Source: DATFCK01 sp963728975
GTDB taxonomy: Bacteria > Verrucomicrobiota > Verrucomicrobiia > Chthoniobacterales > UBA10450
Length of the DNA stretch: 64,000 bases
Direction: 5' to 3'
Assembly (NCBI GenBank): GCA_963728975.1
Contig: CAVSMF010000001.1
Location: forward strand, 434,001-498,000
A program made the position numbers and the translations under genes. Positions 1 to 7,923 of the stretch are shown piece after piece. The notes under the pieces are model-generated. The model made no database searches and was not told the origin of the DNA. It was given only the letters and a program-made list of their open reading frames with translations. Position 1 is the stretch's first letter, and each line of letters opens with the position of its first letter.

Positions 1-903
1 GTCATCGGCGCGCATCTGGTTGATCACAAGGACGTCTACATCATTGCCTTTACCGGCTCCCGAGAGGTGGGCTTGAGAATTTGGGAAAGCGCCGGCAAAA
101 CCCGGACCGGCCAGCGCGAACTAAAACGGGTTGTATGCGAGATGGGAGGGAAAAATCCTGTCGTCATCGACTCCGATGCCGATCTCGACGAAGCGATCGT
201 GGATTCGGTCTACTCCGCGTTTGGCTATCAGGGGCAGAAATGTTCGGCATTATCCAGGCTCATCGTTCTTGAGGAAAACTACGAACGCGTTTTGGAGAGA
301 CTGTTGCCGGCTGCCGCCAGTTTGCGGGTGGGAAACCCGGAGGAACCGGGCATTACAGTCGGACCGGTTGTCGACGAAGCGGCTTACAAGCGGATCTTGG
401 AATATATCGAAATAGGGAAATCGGAGGCCACCCTGGCCTACCAAAAAAACGATCTGCCCGCTCAAGGTTATTTCATTCCACCGACTATTTTCACGGACGT
501 CAGTCCGCAGTCGCGCATTGCCCAGGAAGAAATTTTCGGCCCGGTCCTGAGCGTGATTAAAGTCCGCGATCTTGATGAAGCGATAGAAGTGGCCAATGGC
601 ACCGACTTTGCCCTGACCGCAGGTTTCTTTTCCCGAAGCCCGGCCAATATCGAACGGGCCAAAGCGCAGATCGTCGCAGGAAACGTTTATATCAATCGCT
701 CCTGCACCGGCGCGGTGGTCGGCCGCCATCCCTTTGGCGGATTTAGAATGAGCGGAGGAGGCACCAAGGCAGGGGGCGAAGATTACCTGCTCCATTTTCT
801 CGTTCCCCGGGTCGTCACGGAAAACATCATGCGCCACGGGTTCGCTCCGGAGACGACCGCGCGGTACCGCGATGAGTTCCTCTGGCCGAAACCGCGCGGT
901 TAA
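1..903 (+). CDS. 1-pyrroline-5-carboxylate / aldehyde dehydrogenase, C-terminal part
   Basis: The reading frame is open from base 1, so the gene starts upstream of the window and about 300 C-terminal residues remain. FTGSREVGLRI, the general-base segment CEMGGKNPVVI and the nucleophile segment GQKCSALSR are all present, as is the late ALDH motif EEIFGPVLSVIKV. This arrangement is typical of L-glutamate gamma-semialdehyde (P5C) dehydrogenases, stand-alone or at the C-terminus of PutA, which oxidise P5C to glutamate with NAD+. Without the N-terminus, a PutA fusion cannot be excluded. Family assignment is firm; exact substrate is inferred from the motif style. Confidence 0.85.
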   Translation, partial: VIGAHLVDHKDVYIIAFTGSREVGLRIWESAGKTRTGQRELKRVVCEMGGKNPVVIDSDADLDEAIVDSVYSAFGYQGQKCSALSRLIVLEENYERVLERLLPAAASLRVGNPEEPGITVGPVVDEAAYKRILEYIEIGKSEATLAYQKNDLPAQGYFIPPTIFTDVSPQSRIAQEEIFGPVLSVIKVRDLDEAIEVANGTDFALTAGFFSRSPANIERAKAQIVAGNVYINRSCTGAVVGRHPFGGFRMSGGGTKAGGEDYLLHFLVPRVVTENIMRHGFAPETTARYRDEFLWPKPRG

Positions 904-953
904 CCGTGTTGCCGCCGGGCCGGGGCCGGCTTCAGGTCAAGCATACGGCGGGT

Positions 954-1388
954 TCATTCCAACGGCCGGCCTTTAGCCAGCAGCTTGACTACCGAAATTA
1001 TCATGTAAACGACCGGCCAGGCGGCAACCAGCATCACAATCGCAAACACTGCCATCTCTTTCGCGCGCTCACGACCCGCTTCAATCAGGAACTCGCGATG
1101 CAAGCTGTGAAAATTCCGCAGGGCCCGCCGATCATCACCTTCATAAGGCGACGCATAACCGCGCCAATTCTCGATCCCGGAACGTAAAAACCAATCGGTA
1201 CGCGGAAACCGGGCATTGATAGAATCCGAGGGGGCGGCCGGTTTCATTGCCTGCGATCCGGAACTTACACCATTCCTGGCAAACTGCCACATCGAGTCCA
1301 AGCGCAAACTCGGATTCGGGTGCGGGCCGCGGAAAAGAATCCGGCCAAAACCGGCCTGCTTCCTACGAACGACGGCGAGATTGTTCAT
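954..1388 (-). CDS. hypothetical protein with a C-terminal membrane segment
   Basis: A 144-residue frame on the minus strand, not recognised as a family. The last 35 residues hold a convincing hydrophobic helix (MAVFAIVMLVAAWPVVYMII) followed by a basic tail. The rest is polar, with several Arg/Trp residues. The start is uncertain; a later Met at residue 33 is equally possible. It converges with the upstream dehydrogenase and lies just downstream (same strand) of the YXWGXW lipoprotein. The open frame and the clear membrane helix favour a real gene, but there is no homology evidence. Confidence 0.45.
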   Translation of the reverse strand: MNNLAVVRRKQAGFGRILFRGPHPNPSLRLDSMWQFARNGVSSGSQAMKPAAPSDSINARFPRTDWFLRSGIENWRGYASPYEGDDRRALRNFHSLHREFLIEAGRERAKEMAVFAIVMLVAAWPVVYMIISVVKLLAKGRPLE

Positions 1389-1425
1389 GCTGCAATCTCA
1401 CCGCCGATTTGATTTCAACGCTTTC

Positions 1426-1791
1426 TTACTGCCAGTGCCCGCCAATCCACACCCAACCACGCGAGCGCCTTACCCATCGCCCTTCAATCCATACCGCAGT
1501 GGCTCTCGGGCGCGTCACCCAACTGCCCGGCACCCATACGTAATCGACCCCGGTCCAGCGCCAATGACCGGACGTCCAAACGTAGCGAGGACCGGGTGAA
1601 ACCGTCCGCGTTTCCACTCGAACAGCAGGCGGCGCTCGGGTGACAAGCACCTCACGAGTAACCGGGCCGGTGGTTGTCACTTCCCGGGTTACCTCCGTTG
1701 TGGTTGTGACTGGCGGCGGCGGTGATTCAACGACGCAGCCGGTGAATGCAAAAGGAGCAAATAGGAGTGCGTAGACAATTTTTTTCATCAA
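1426..1791 (-). CDS. YXWGXW-repeat lipoprotein
   Basis: A 121-residue protein with a lipoprotein signal peptide (MKK, hydrophobic core, lipobox AFTGC), so it is probably lipid-anchored outside the inner membrane. A Thr/Val-rich low-complexity linker follows. The C-terminal half has repeated aromatic units of the form YVWTSGHWRW, YVWVPGSWV and WVWIGGHW. These match the YXWGXW repeat family, which is common in envelope proteins of soil bacteria and has no settled function. Two adjacent Met codons are possible starts. It is divergent from rsmI. Confidence 0.75.
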   Translation of the reverse strand: MMKKIVYALLFAPFAFTGCVVESPPPPVTTTTEVTREVTTTGPVTREVLVTRAPPAVRVETRTVSPGPRYVWTSGHWRWTGVDYVWVPGSWVTRPRATAVWIEGRWVRRSRGWVWIGGHWQ

Positions 1792-1922
1792 TCTTCCCTC
1801 CAGTTACTTATCGGTTCATGCCAGGCTACCGGCCCTGTCTGAAACAGAAAGAAACCCCGGCAAGCCACCGCCGATGGCGGCAAACCGATGGCAAAAACCC
1901 CCTTTCCATCCGATGATCGACC

Positions 1923-2585
1923 ATGCTGTTTGTCGTCGCGACACCGATTGGCAATCTCACCGATATCACCTTGCGGGCCCTGGAAGCGTTGCAGTCGGCC
2001 GATCTGATCGCAGCGGAGGACACACGCCATTCCGGAATTTTGTTGAAGCATTATCAGATAGCCAAGCCGCTGATCAGCTATCACGAGCACAACGAAGCCA
2101 TGCGAACAGCGCAATTAATCGAGCGGCTCGCTCAAGGTACGAAGATCGCGTTGATTACGGACGCGGGTATGCCCGGGCTCTCCGATCCCGGGGCCCGGCT
2201 CATCCGGGAATGCATTCGCCGCGATCTGCCCTTCACCATCCTGCCGGGACCCTCTTCGATTCTCACCGCCCTAACCGGTTCCGGATTTGGCATGGAGAGA
2301 TTCTGCTTCCGCGGATTCCTGCCGAACAAGAGCGGCCAGCGCGAACGCGAGCTGCGGGCAGCGGCAACCCGGGAAGAGACCACGATTTTTTTCGAGTCTC
2401 CCTACCGGCTGGTCAAGACCTTGGGGGCGACGATGGAGATCCTGCCGGACCGGCAGTTATGTGTTGCCCGCGAATTGACGAAAAAGTTCGAGGAATTTCG
2501 CCATGGAACTGCCGCGGAGCTGTTGGCGCACTACCAGGCCCATCGACCGAAAGGCGAAATTGTGCTGGTGATCTCAGGCAGGTAA
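1923..2585 (+). CDS. rsmI: 16S rRNA (cytidine-1402-2'-O)-methyltransferase RsmI
   Basis: The N-terminal motif VVATPIGNLTDITLRALEAL and the following AAEDTRHS are diagnostic of RsmI, the SAM-dependent enzyme that 2'-O-methylates C1402 in the ribosomal P site. ITDAGMPGLSDPG, also conserved, follows at about residue 77. At 220 residues it is shorter than E. coli RsmI (about 286), lacking part of the C-terminal extension, as is common in other phyla. The ATG at 1923 fits the family start exactly. No Shine-Dalgarno sequence precedes it. It heads a co-directional run of translation genes. Confidence 0.93.
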   Translation: MLFVVATPIGNLTDITLRALEALQSADLIAAEDTRHSGILLKHYQIAKPLISYHEHNEAMRTAQLIERLAQGTKIALITDAGMPGLSDPGARLIRECIRRDLPFTILPGPSSILTALTGSGFGMERFCFRGFLPNKSGQRERELRAAATREETTIFFESPYRLVKTLGATMEILPDRQLCVARELTKKFEEFRHGTAAELLAHYQAHRPKGEIVLVISGR

Positions 2586-2695
2586 AGGCCCCGCCTTCGT
2601 CTGGGCAGGCGTCGCCCGATGGCGGGACGCGCTTTCCACTTGTCAAAGTGATCCTCCTATGGAATCTTGCGCGGCTTTTTCTCCCCAAAACGATC

Positions 2696-3046
2696 ATGGC
2701 TTACGCAGTTATCAAAACAGGTGGACGGCAGTATCGTGTCATGGAAGGGGACGTCATCGACGTCGATCTTCTCGACATCGAGGCTGGTAAGACCGCGACC
2801 TTCGGCGATGTCTTGCTGCACGCGGATGGCGAGAAGATCACGCATGGAACTCCTGCTATTGCCGGGGCGAAGGTGACGGCGGAGGTCGTGGAACAGCGCA
2901 AGGATAAGAAAGTGATCGCATTCAAGTTTAAGCGCCGGAAAGGGTACCATCGCACCGTCGGTCACCGGCGAAAACTGACCCGGGTGAGGATTAAATCGAT
3001 CGCCGTCGGCTCTAAGAAAGCAGCCGGCAAGAAGAGCGACGAGTAA
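2696..3046 (+). CDS. rplU: 50S ribosomal protein L21
   Basis: MAYAVIKTGGRQYRV is the signature L21 N-terminus, and FKRRKGYHRTVGHRR is the conserved C-terminal block. The product is 116 residues with a short Lys-rich tail (KKAAGKKSDE). L21 binds 23S rRNA in the large subunit. The start at 2696 is set by the family N-terminus, although the frame is open much further upstream. The bases before the ATG (TCTCCCCAAAACGATC) contain no Shine-Dalgarno motif. rpmA follows 43 bp later, the usual rplU-rpmA order. Confidence 0.96.
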   Translation: MAYAVIKTGGRQYRVMEGDVIDVDLLDIEAGKTATFGDVLLHADGEKITHGTPAIAGAKVTAEVVEQRKDKKVIAFKFKRRKGYHRTVGHRRKLTRVRIKSIAVGSKKAAGKKSDE

Positions 3047-3089
3047 TTTCCCTCCAGGCACTTGTAACTACAAACCATTAATCTTTTTC

Positions 3090-3347
3090 ATGGCTCATAA
3101 AAAAGGGCAAGGCAGCGTAAAGAACGGGCGCGACAGCGTTAGCAAACGGCTCGGAGTAAAGAGATTTGGCAGCGAGACCGTCGTGGCCGGCAACATCATT
3201 GTGCGCCAGCGGGGAACGAAATTCTTGCCGGGCAGAAACGTCGGCCTGGGCCGGGATTACACGATTTTTGCCCTGGTTGACGGGACGGTGCGATTCGACC
3301 GGGCAGGTCGGCGAGTCAATGTCGATCCGGGAGCGGCATCCGGTTAA
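3090..3347 (+). CDS. rpmA: 50S ribosomal protein L27
   Basis: An 85-residue protein beginning MAHKKGQGSVKNGRDS, with the conserved block GGN/AGNIIVRQRGTKFLPG and GRDYTIFALVDG. L27 lies near the peptidyl-transferase centre. The N-terminus lacks the cleavable extension seen in Firmicutes. The leader is the pyrimidine-rich ATTAATCTTTTTC right before ATG, with no purine-rich ribosome binding site. It is cotranscribed with rplU by spacing and orientation. Confidence 0.96.
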   Translation: MAHKKGQGSVKNGRDSVSKRLGVKRFGSETVVAGNIIVRQRGTKFLPGRNVGLGRDYTIFALVDGTVRFDRAGRRVNVDPGAASG

Positions 3348-3475
3348 TTTTCCTCTTTAGCGAACCGAAGCCGGAAGTTTCCCGCCGTGCAACCTTTGAC
3401 GGCGGACGGCTGATTCGGCGGAGTTAAGAGAGCTTGTGAAATCAGTGACATTTGCGGTATAACGAGTTTCTCCTC

Positions 3476-4078
3476 ATGAAATACAAAACGTTCATCCTCT
3501 TCGGGGCTCCGGGTAGCGGCAAAGGAACTCAAGGCAAAACCCTGGGCACAATTCCGCGTTTTTACCATTGTCCTTGCGGGGACGTATTCCGCTCAATCGA
3601 CACCCGGACCACGGTCGGCAAAGCGTTCATGGAATATTCGAGCAAAGGTCAGCTTGTTCCGGACGACATCACAGTGGAGCTTTGGAAAGAGGCGATCGAC
3701 GCTGCAGTCGAGGGGCATAAGTTCAAGCCGGATATCGACACCCTGGTGTTGGACGGCATTCCCCGAAATGTGAACCAGGCAAAGATCATGGAGAACATGA
3801 TCGATGTGCATAAAGTTTTCCATCTCTCCTGTCCGGAGCGTGAGACCCTGTTCTACCGATTGCGCAAAAGGGCGCTCAAGGACAACCGGCTCGACGACGC
3901 AAACAACCAGGTGATTCAAAGGCGCCTCGAGACTTACGAGCAAGAATCGAAACCGGTGCTGGGATATTATCCCAAACCCTGCATCACAGTGGTTGACGCG
4001 ATGCAGCCTCCGGCGAAAGTGTTATTTGATATTCTTGCCAGCGTCAACGGGTTGAATGGGCAGCATGCAGCAGTTTGA
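3476..4078 (+). CDS. adk: adenylate kinase
   Basis: The P-loop is FGAPGSGKGTQ near the N-terminus, and the product is 200 residues. GDVFRSIDTRTTVGKAFMEYSSKGQLVPDD fits the NMP-binding region, split here for length: LVPDDITVELW is the second conserved segment. LVLDGIPRN replaces the usual LDGFPRT, and the LID is short and without a zinc-binding Cys set. It interconverts ATP plus AMP with 2 ADP. ATG 3476 was chosen over an upstream in-frame ATG because it places MKYKTFILFGAPGSGKG at the N-terminus. The upstream bases GTTTCTCCTC are pyrimidine-rich. The IPRN variant suggests a divergent adenylate kinase; a related nucleotide kinase is the alternative. Confidence 0.85.
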   Translation: MKYKTFILFGAPGSGKGTQGKTLGTIPRFYHCPCGDVFRSIDTRTTVGKAFMEYSSKGQLVPDDITVELWKEAIDAAVEGHKFKPDIDTLVLDGIPRNVNQAKIMENMIDVHKVFHLSCPERETLFYRLRKRALKDNRLDDANNQVIQRRLETYEQESKPVLGYYPKPCITVVDAMQPPAKVLFDILASVNGLNGQHAAV

Positions 4079-4307
4079 AAGTCTAACCGCTTCAAGTCTC
4101 TATTGCGACAAGTGCAAGAAAGCCATGCCCGTGCGCGAACGGCTGCTTCTGGTCCTGCCGGACAAGGAGATATTCGACTACCTTTGCACCGGCTGTGGCG
4201 CTTCCGTCGGTCAGCGTGAGGTCACCGTCGGAGACAAATTGATGTCGCAAGCGGTGGCAGCCCGGCGGGGACGGCCGAGCCGGGCGGTTCATCCATTGCT
4301 GCCCTAG
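4056..4307 (+). CDS. small zinc-ribbon protein (two CxxC knuckles)
   Basis: An 83-residue protein overlapping the adk 3' end by 23 bp. It carries two metal-knuckle pairs, CDKCKK and CTGCGA, spaced about 25 residues apart, as in zinc ribbons; the C-terminal 20 residues are basic and probably disordered. A second ATG nine bases downstream (4065) could be the true start. Overlap with adk and 6 bp spacing to fmt imply translational coupling within the housekeeping run. No family name is recognised, and the function is unknown. Confidence 0.65.
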   Translation: MGSMQQFESLTASSLYCDKCKKAMPVRERLLLVLPDKEIFDYLCTGCGASVGQREVTVGDKLMSQAVAARRGRPSRAVHPLLP

Positions 4308-4313
4308 TTCAGC

Positions 4314-5246
4314 ATGCGCATCGTTTTCATCGGCACCGGACAAATCGGTGTGCCGACGTTAACGGCCCTGCAAAAATCCGAACACGAACTGGCGGCGGTG
4401 GTGACGCAACCGGACAAGCCGGTCGATCGCGATCAACACCTGGAAGCGTCGCCCATAAAGAAGGCCGCGACTCGGGGAAACCTCCCGGTCCTGCAGCCTT
4501 TGCGGATCAAGGAGCCGGCTTCCATTGCTTCCATCGCCGCGCTTGGGCCGGACCTAGTGGTCGTCATGGCCTATGGCCAGATCCTGTCTCCGGCGCTTCT
4601 GGCCATTCCGGCTCTGGGGTGTTTGAATTTGCACGCGTCGCTCTTACCCAGATGGCGTGGCGCCGCGCCGATTCAAGCGGCCATCGCCGCGGGCGACCGC
4701 GAGACTGGAATCACGGTCATGTATATGGATGCGGGGCTCGATACCGGAGATATCCTGTTGCAGCGAAGGATTGATATTTTGCCGGACGATGACAGTGCCA
4801 CATTGCAAGAGCGGCTGGCCCAGACCGCCGCGGACGCTTCGCTCGAGGCGTTGCAATTGCTCGCAGCCGGGAGCGCGCCGCGCACACCCCAGGACAGCGT
4901 CCAAGCCACTTATGCGCCAAAATTGAACCGCGCCGCCGGCCGAATCGAGTGGTCGGACCCGGCTGAAGCGATCGAACGAAAGATCCGCGCCTTCAATCCC
5001 TGGCCGGGAACCTATACCACGGTCGCGGCGAAATCGGGCAGGCCGCGTCATCTCAAAATTTTTTCCGCTGTGGTTGTCGATGGCGACAGCAAACCGGGAG
5101 CAGTATTGCAATGCGACAATGGAATGGTGGTGGGTACCGGAAAAGGCGCCTTGTCTCTCAGGGAAATCCAACTGGAAGGCAAGCGGCGGATGAGCGCGGC
5201 AGAATATATTCGAGGGCATCCCGCGGGTTTGGAAATCACCCGGTAG
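4314..5246 (+). CDS. fmt: methionyl-tRNA formyltransferase
   Basis: A 310-residue enzyme with N-terminal MRIVFIGTGQIGVPTL, the formyl-transfer site LNLHASLLPRWRGAAPIQ (Asn/His catalytic pair) at about residues 105-122, and the D-G-D motif MDAGLDTGDILL at about 142. The C-terminal OB-like domain includes AFNPWPGTYT. It formylates initiator Met-tRNA using 10-formyl-THF. Its position after the zinc-ribbon gene and before pyrH/frr fits a translation-centred cluster. The start codon is set by the family N-terminus. Confidence 0.96.
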   Translation: MRIVFIGTGQIGVPTLTALQKSEHELAAVVTQPDKPVDRDQHLEASPIKKAATRGNLPVLQPLRIKEPASIASIAALGPDLVVVMAYGQILSPALLAIPALGCLNLHASLLPRWRGAAPIQAAIAAGDRETGITVMYMDAGLDTGDILLQRRIDILPDDDSATLQERLAQTAADASLEALQLLAAGSAPRTPQDSVQATYAPKLNRAAGRIEWSDPAEAIERKIRAFNPWPGTYTTVAAKSGRPRHLKIFSAVVVDGDSKPGAVLQCDNGMVVGTGKGALSLREIQLEGKRRMSAAEYIRGHPAGLEITR

Positions 5247-5324
5247 TGGCAGTTCGAAGTATTTGGAGCATGACCGCGCGGTCCGGCCGGCGCAGGTCGG
5301 GATTGCCGCGTCCAACGATCCCCC

Positions 5325-5350
5325 ATGACACCCCGGAAAAAGAGTGTCAT
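5325..5350 (+). terminator. possible terminator between fmt and pyrH
   Basis: A perfect 7-bp dyad (ATGACAC / GTGTCAT) with a 12-base loop is followed by only TTTG. The stem is weak and the T tract short, so it may be an attenuator, an imperfect terminator or a remnant of the GTCAT-type repeats. Confidence 0.3.
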
Positions 5351-5397
5351 TTTGCTTTGAAAATCCTCTCCTGTTCTGTTTGATCATTCGCGGCCCC

Positions 5398-6138
5398 ATG
5401 GAAACTGAAGCGCCCGTCTATAAACGCATTGTTCTCAAGCTGAGCGGAGAAGCTCTGCAGGAACGCGGCGGGCGGGACAATATTTCCCCTCCGGTTGTCC
5501 GGGAGATCGCCGAACGCATCAAACAGGTGCACGACCTGGGGGTGCAGGTCGCGGTCGTGATCGGGGGCGGCAACATATGGCGCGGGTTAACCGCGGCGGG
5601 ACGGGGAATGGATCGCACCACTGCGGATTACATGGGAATGCTGGCCACGGTAATCAATGCAATGGCGTTGAAGAGCGCTCTGGAGCAGGTGGGCGTGGAA
5701 ACACGGGTGCAAACGGCAATTGAAATGAAAAATGTCGCCGAGCCTTTCATTCTGGGCCGCGCCATCCGGCATCTCGAACTGGCGCGGGTGGTCATATTTG
5801 CTGCTGGAACGGGCAACCCCTACTTCTCAACGGATACGACGGCCGCCTTGCGGGCGAGCGAGATTCGGGCCGACGTCATTCTCAAAGCCACCAAGGTGGA
5901 TGGTGTTTACGATCGCGACCCGAAGGCCGACGCTCAGGCGCGACGCTACGACCGGGTCACCTACACGGAAGCGCTTACCAAACGGCTGCAAGTGATGGAC
6001 TCGACCGCGTTTAGCCTATGCATGGACAACAAAATTCCGGTCGTAGTGTTCGATATGAATCAGCCCAGCAACATTCGGGATGTTGTCCTGGGCAGAAAAA
6101 TCGGCACCCTGGTTTGCGGGGAACCTGAGACGAAGTGA
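5398..6138 (+). CDS. pyrH: uridylate (UMP) kinase
   Basis: A 246-residue amino-acid-kinase-fold enzyme. YKRIVLKLSGEALQ is the N-terminal signature, followed by VAVVIGGGNIWRG and TADYMGMLATVINAMAL. It phosphorylates UMP to UDP as a hexamer in pyrimidine synthesis. The ATG at 5398 was chosen rather than an upstream in-frame ATG at 5344 because it lies ten codons before the conserved YKRIVLKLSGEA. frr starts 10 bp after the stop, the classical pyrH-frr pair. Confidence 0.95.
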   Translation: METEAPVYKRIVLKLSGEALQERGGRDNISPPVVREIAERIKQVHDLGVQVAVVIGGGNIWRGLTAAGRGMDRTTADYMGMLATVINAMALKSALEQVGVETRVQTAIEMKNVAEPFILGRAIRHLELARVVIFAAGTGNPYFSTDTTAALRASEIRADVILKATKVDGVYDRDPKADAQARRYDRVTYTEALTKRLQVMDSTAFSLCMDNKIPVVVFDMNQPSNIRDVVLGRKIGTLVCGEPETK

Positions 6139-6148
6139 GAATTGTCAG

Positions 6149-6709
6149 ATGAGCAAGGACGACATTCTTCTCGAGGCCGAAATGGCGATGGAAAAAAGCG
6201 TGGATTACATGGTCCACGAATTCGCCGCCGTCCGCACCGGGAAAGCTTCTCCGGCTCTGGTGGAAAATGTGGACGTGCAAGCCTACGGATCGAGCATGAA
6301 ACTGAAGCAATTGGCGCTGATCACCACCCCGGAAGCCCGGCTTCTCGTGCTCCAGCCGTTCGACGCCAGCACCGTCCCCGATATCGAGAGAGCGCTCAAG
6401 GAATCGAAAATCGGGATCATGCCGGCAGTGGACGGCAAAATCATCCGGCTGCCGATTCCAGAATTGTCCGAGGAACGTCGAAAAGACCTGGTTCGTTCGC
6501 TGGGCAAGATGGCCGAGGAGGCCCGCGTCCGGGTCCGGGCAAACCGCCGTAGCGCGCTGGACGAAGCAAAAAAACTAAAGGCGTCGGGTGAGTTGAGTGA
6601 GGATGGGTTGCGCGATCTGGAAGGGGAAGTGCAGAAGCTGACCGATCGTTTTGTAAAATCGATCGACGAACACATTCGGCACAAGGAAGCCGAGATCATG
6701 AAGGTCTAG
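6149..6709 (+). CDS. frr: ribosome recycling factor
   Basis: The 186-residue length is exactly family-typical. FAAVRTGKASPALVENV and VLQPFDASTVPDIERAL are conserved, and the C-terminal long helices contain VRSLGKMAEEARVRVRANRR. With EF-G it splits post-termination ribosomes. It is the last gene of the co-directional run; the next gene is convergent, with 78 bp between stops. Confidence 0.96.
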   Translation: MSKDDILLEAEMAMEKSVDYMVHEFAAVRTGKASPALVENVDVQAYGSSMKLKQLALITTPEARLLVLQPFDASTVPDIERALKESKIGIMPAVDGKIIRLPIPELSEERRKDLVRSLGKMAEEARVRVRANRRSALDEAKKLKASGELSEDGLRDLEGEVQKLTDRFVKSIDEHIRHKEAEIMKV

Positions 6710-6787
6710 CCTGGTGCAGGGCGTCCGGAGGGGCAGACCCCGATCCTGTTTCGGCAATGTCTCAGCGGTAAGAAACCGCCGCTGCAA

Positions 6788-7603
6788 TTACAAACGAACC
6801 AGATCAACCAGAAACTGGCACCAGAGATAAACCATTCCGCGCCAGGAATATTTCACTTCCCCGCCGGCGGTTTGCTTCAGCACTCCCTTGTCGATGTTGT
6901 GGGCGATTTGATCGCGCAGATCTTTTTCGATCTCGGATTGGATCCGGTCTTCGTCGAGCGCATCGATTGCGTTTACTTCCACGCTGTTGTCCCGCAGAAA
7001 TTCCCGGTGGCTTTGATAAAGCTGCCAGAAAGATTGATCGGGGCGCTGCCGGTTGATCCGGAATTGCGGGGTCAATTTTAGCCCGTAGGAAAGTGGATAA
7101 TTCCAAGTCGTCCAGATGATGCCGTTCTTGGCCCGGGACGAAATTCGCAAATAGTAAAACGAGAGATCATGTTGCTCGTTCAGGCAGATACTGGCCTGGG
7201 CCCGGTCATCGTTTTTGTAAAACAAGCGAAAAAACTGGCGGTAGTCCTCCCAATCCCAGCCGGCATCGTTGACATGCACGAACCCAGCGTTCTCAACCTC
7301 GTGGGTAATCTCGTTGAGGGTGGGGAAAATATCGGCCGAGGGGGGAGTCTTCGGCCGCAACTGCTTTTCTTTCGGCAATCGCAGGGCCCGGATTCGGGTC
7401 AGAATTTCGAGCCAGGGCAGGAACAGCCAGGCGGCGGCGGCAGCAAGGCCAAGCATCCAGTTTCCGGTAATGAAATAAATCGCAAGGTAAGAGGAAACAA
7501 TAATCCCGAGCGCACCAATCTTTTGCGATAACGAGCTTTGAAAACTGCGGAGGGCAACGCTGAGCACTGCCACCCCAAGGGTAAGAAAAAGGCCGAAAAG
7601 CAT
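6788..7603 (-). CDS. hypothetical membrane protein with soluble C-terminal domain
   Basis: A 271-residue protein. Three hydrophobic segments occupy roughly residues 1-20, 30-47 and 50-70. A basic stretch and a soluble domain of about 190 residues follow, rich in Trp/Tyr/Asp with no motif I recognise. Its ATG directly follows the glutaredoxin stop codon with no spacing, so the two are almost certainly cotranscribed and coupled. A role linked to thiol chemistry at the membrane is only a guess from that coupling. Confidence 0.7.
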   Translation of the reverse strand: MLFGLFLTLGVAVLSVALRSFQSSLSQKIGALGIIVSSYLAIYFITGNWMLGLAAAAAWLFLPWLEILTRIRALRLPKEKQLRPKTPPSADIFPTLNEITHEVENAGFVHVNDAGWDWEDYRQFFRLFYKNDDRAQASICLNEQHDLSFYYLRISSRAKNGIIWTTWNYPLSYGLKLTPQFRINRQRPDQSFWQLYQSHREFLRDNSVEVNAIDALDEDRIQSEIEKDLRDQIAHNIDKGVLKQTAGGEVKYSWRGMVYLWCQFLVDLVRL

Positions 7604-7852
7604 TTAGGGGTGGATTTCGTGCTCGCGCAAAAAGTCTTCCAACTGGTTGGTATCGAAATTCGCCAGTACCTTGTCTCCGGCAACAAAGGTGGGAACGCAG
7701 GTTTGGTCGGAGATCTCCTTCATTTGGTCGTAGGCTTGCCGGTCTCGGCCCACATCAATCTCGACGAACTGATAACCCCGCGCCGCCAGATATTCCTTGG
7801 CATCCATGCACCAGGAACACATTTCGCGGCTGTAGAGTCTCAATTCCATCAA
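7604..7852 (-). CDS. glutaredoxin-family protein
   Basis: An 82-residue thioredoxin-fold protein with a redox-active CSWC pair at residues 12-15, then YQFVEIDVGRD and the cis-proline segment TCVPTFV, as in GrxA/NrdH-type glutaredoxins. It is expected to be cytosolic and to transfer electrons between thiols. Translation starts at either of two adjacent Met codons. It is the first gene of a two-gene unit with the membrane protein at 6788-7603. Confidence 0.88.
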   Translation of the reverse strand: MMELRLYSREMCSWCMDAKEYLAARGYQFVEIDVGRDRQAYDQMKEISDQTCVPTFVAGDKVLANFDTNQLEDFLREHEIHP

Positions 7853-7923
7853 TCTTGCGGAAATAAACGATGACCGGTTGCGCCGTCAACAGCGCGGATG
7901 ATGCCAGCGACAGGCAATGACCA

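Noticed and set aside
1874..2695. Upstream extension of the L21 frame
   Set aside because: It overlaps rsmI in another frame and L21 has a well-defined N-terminus at 2696.
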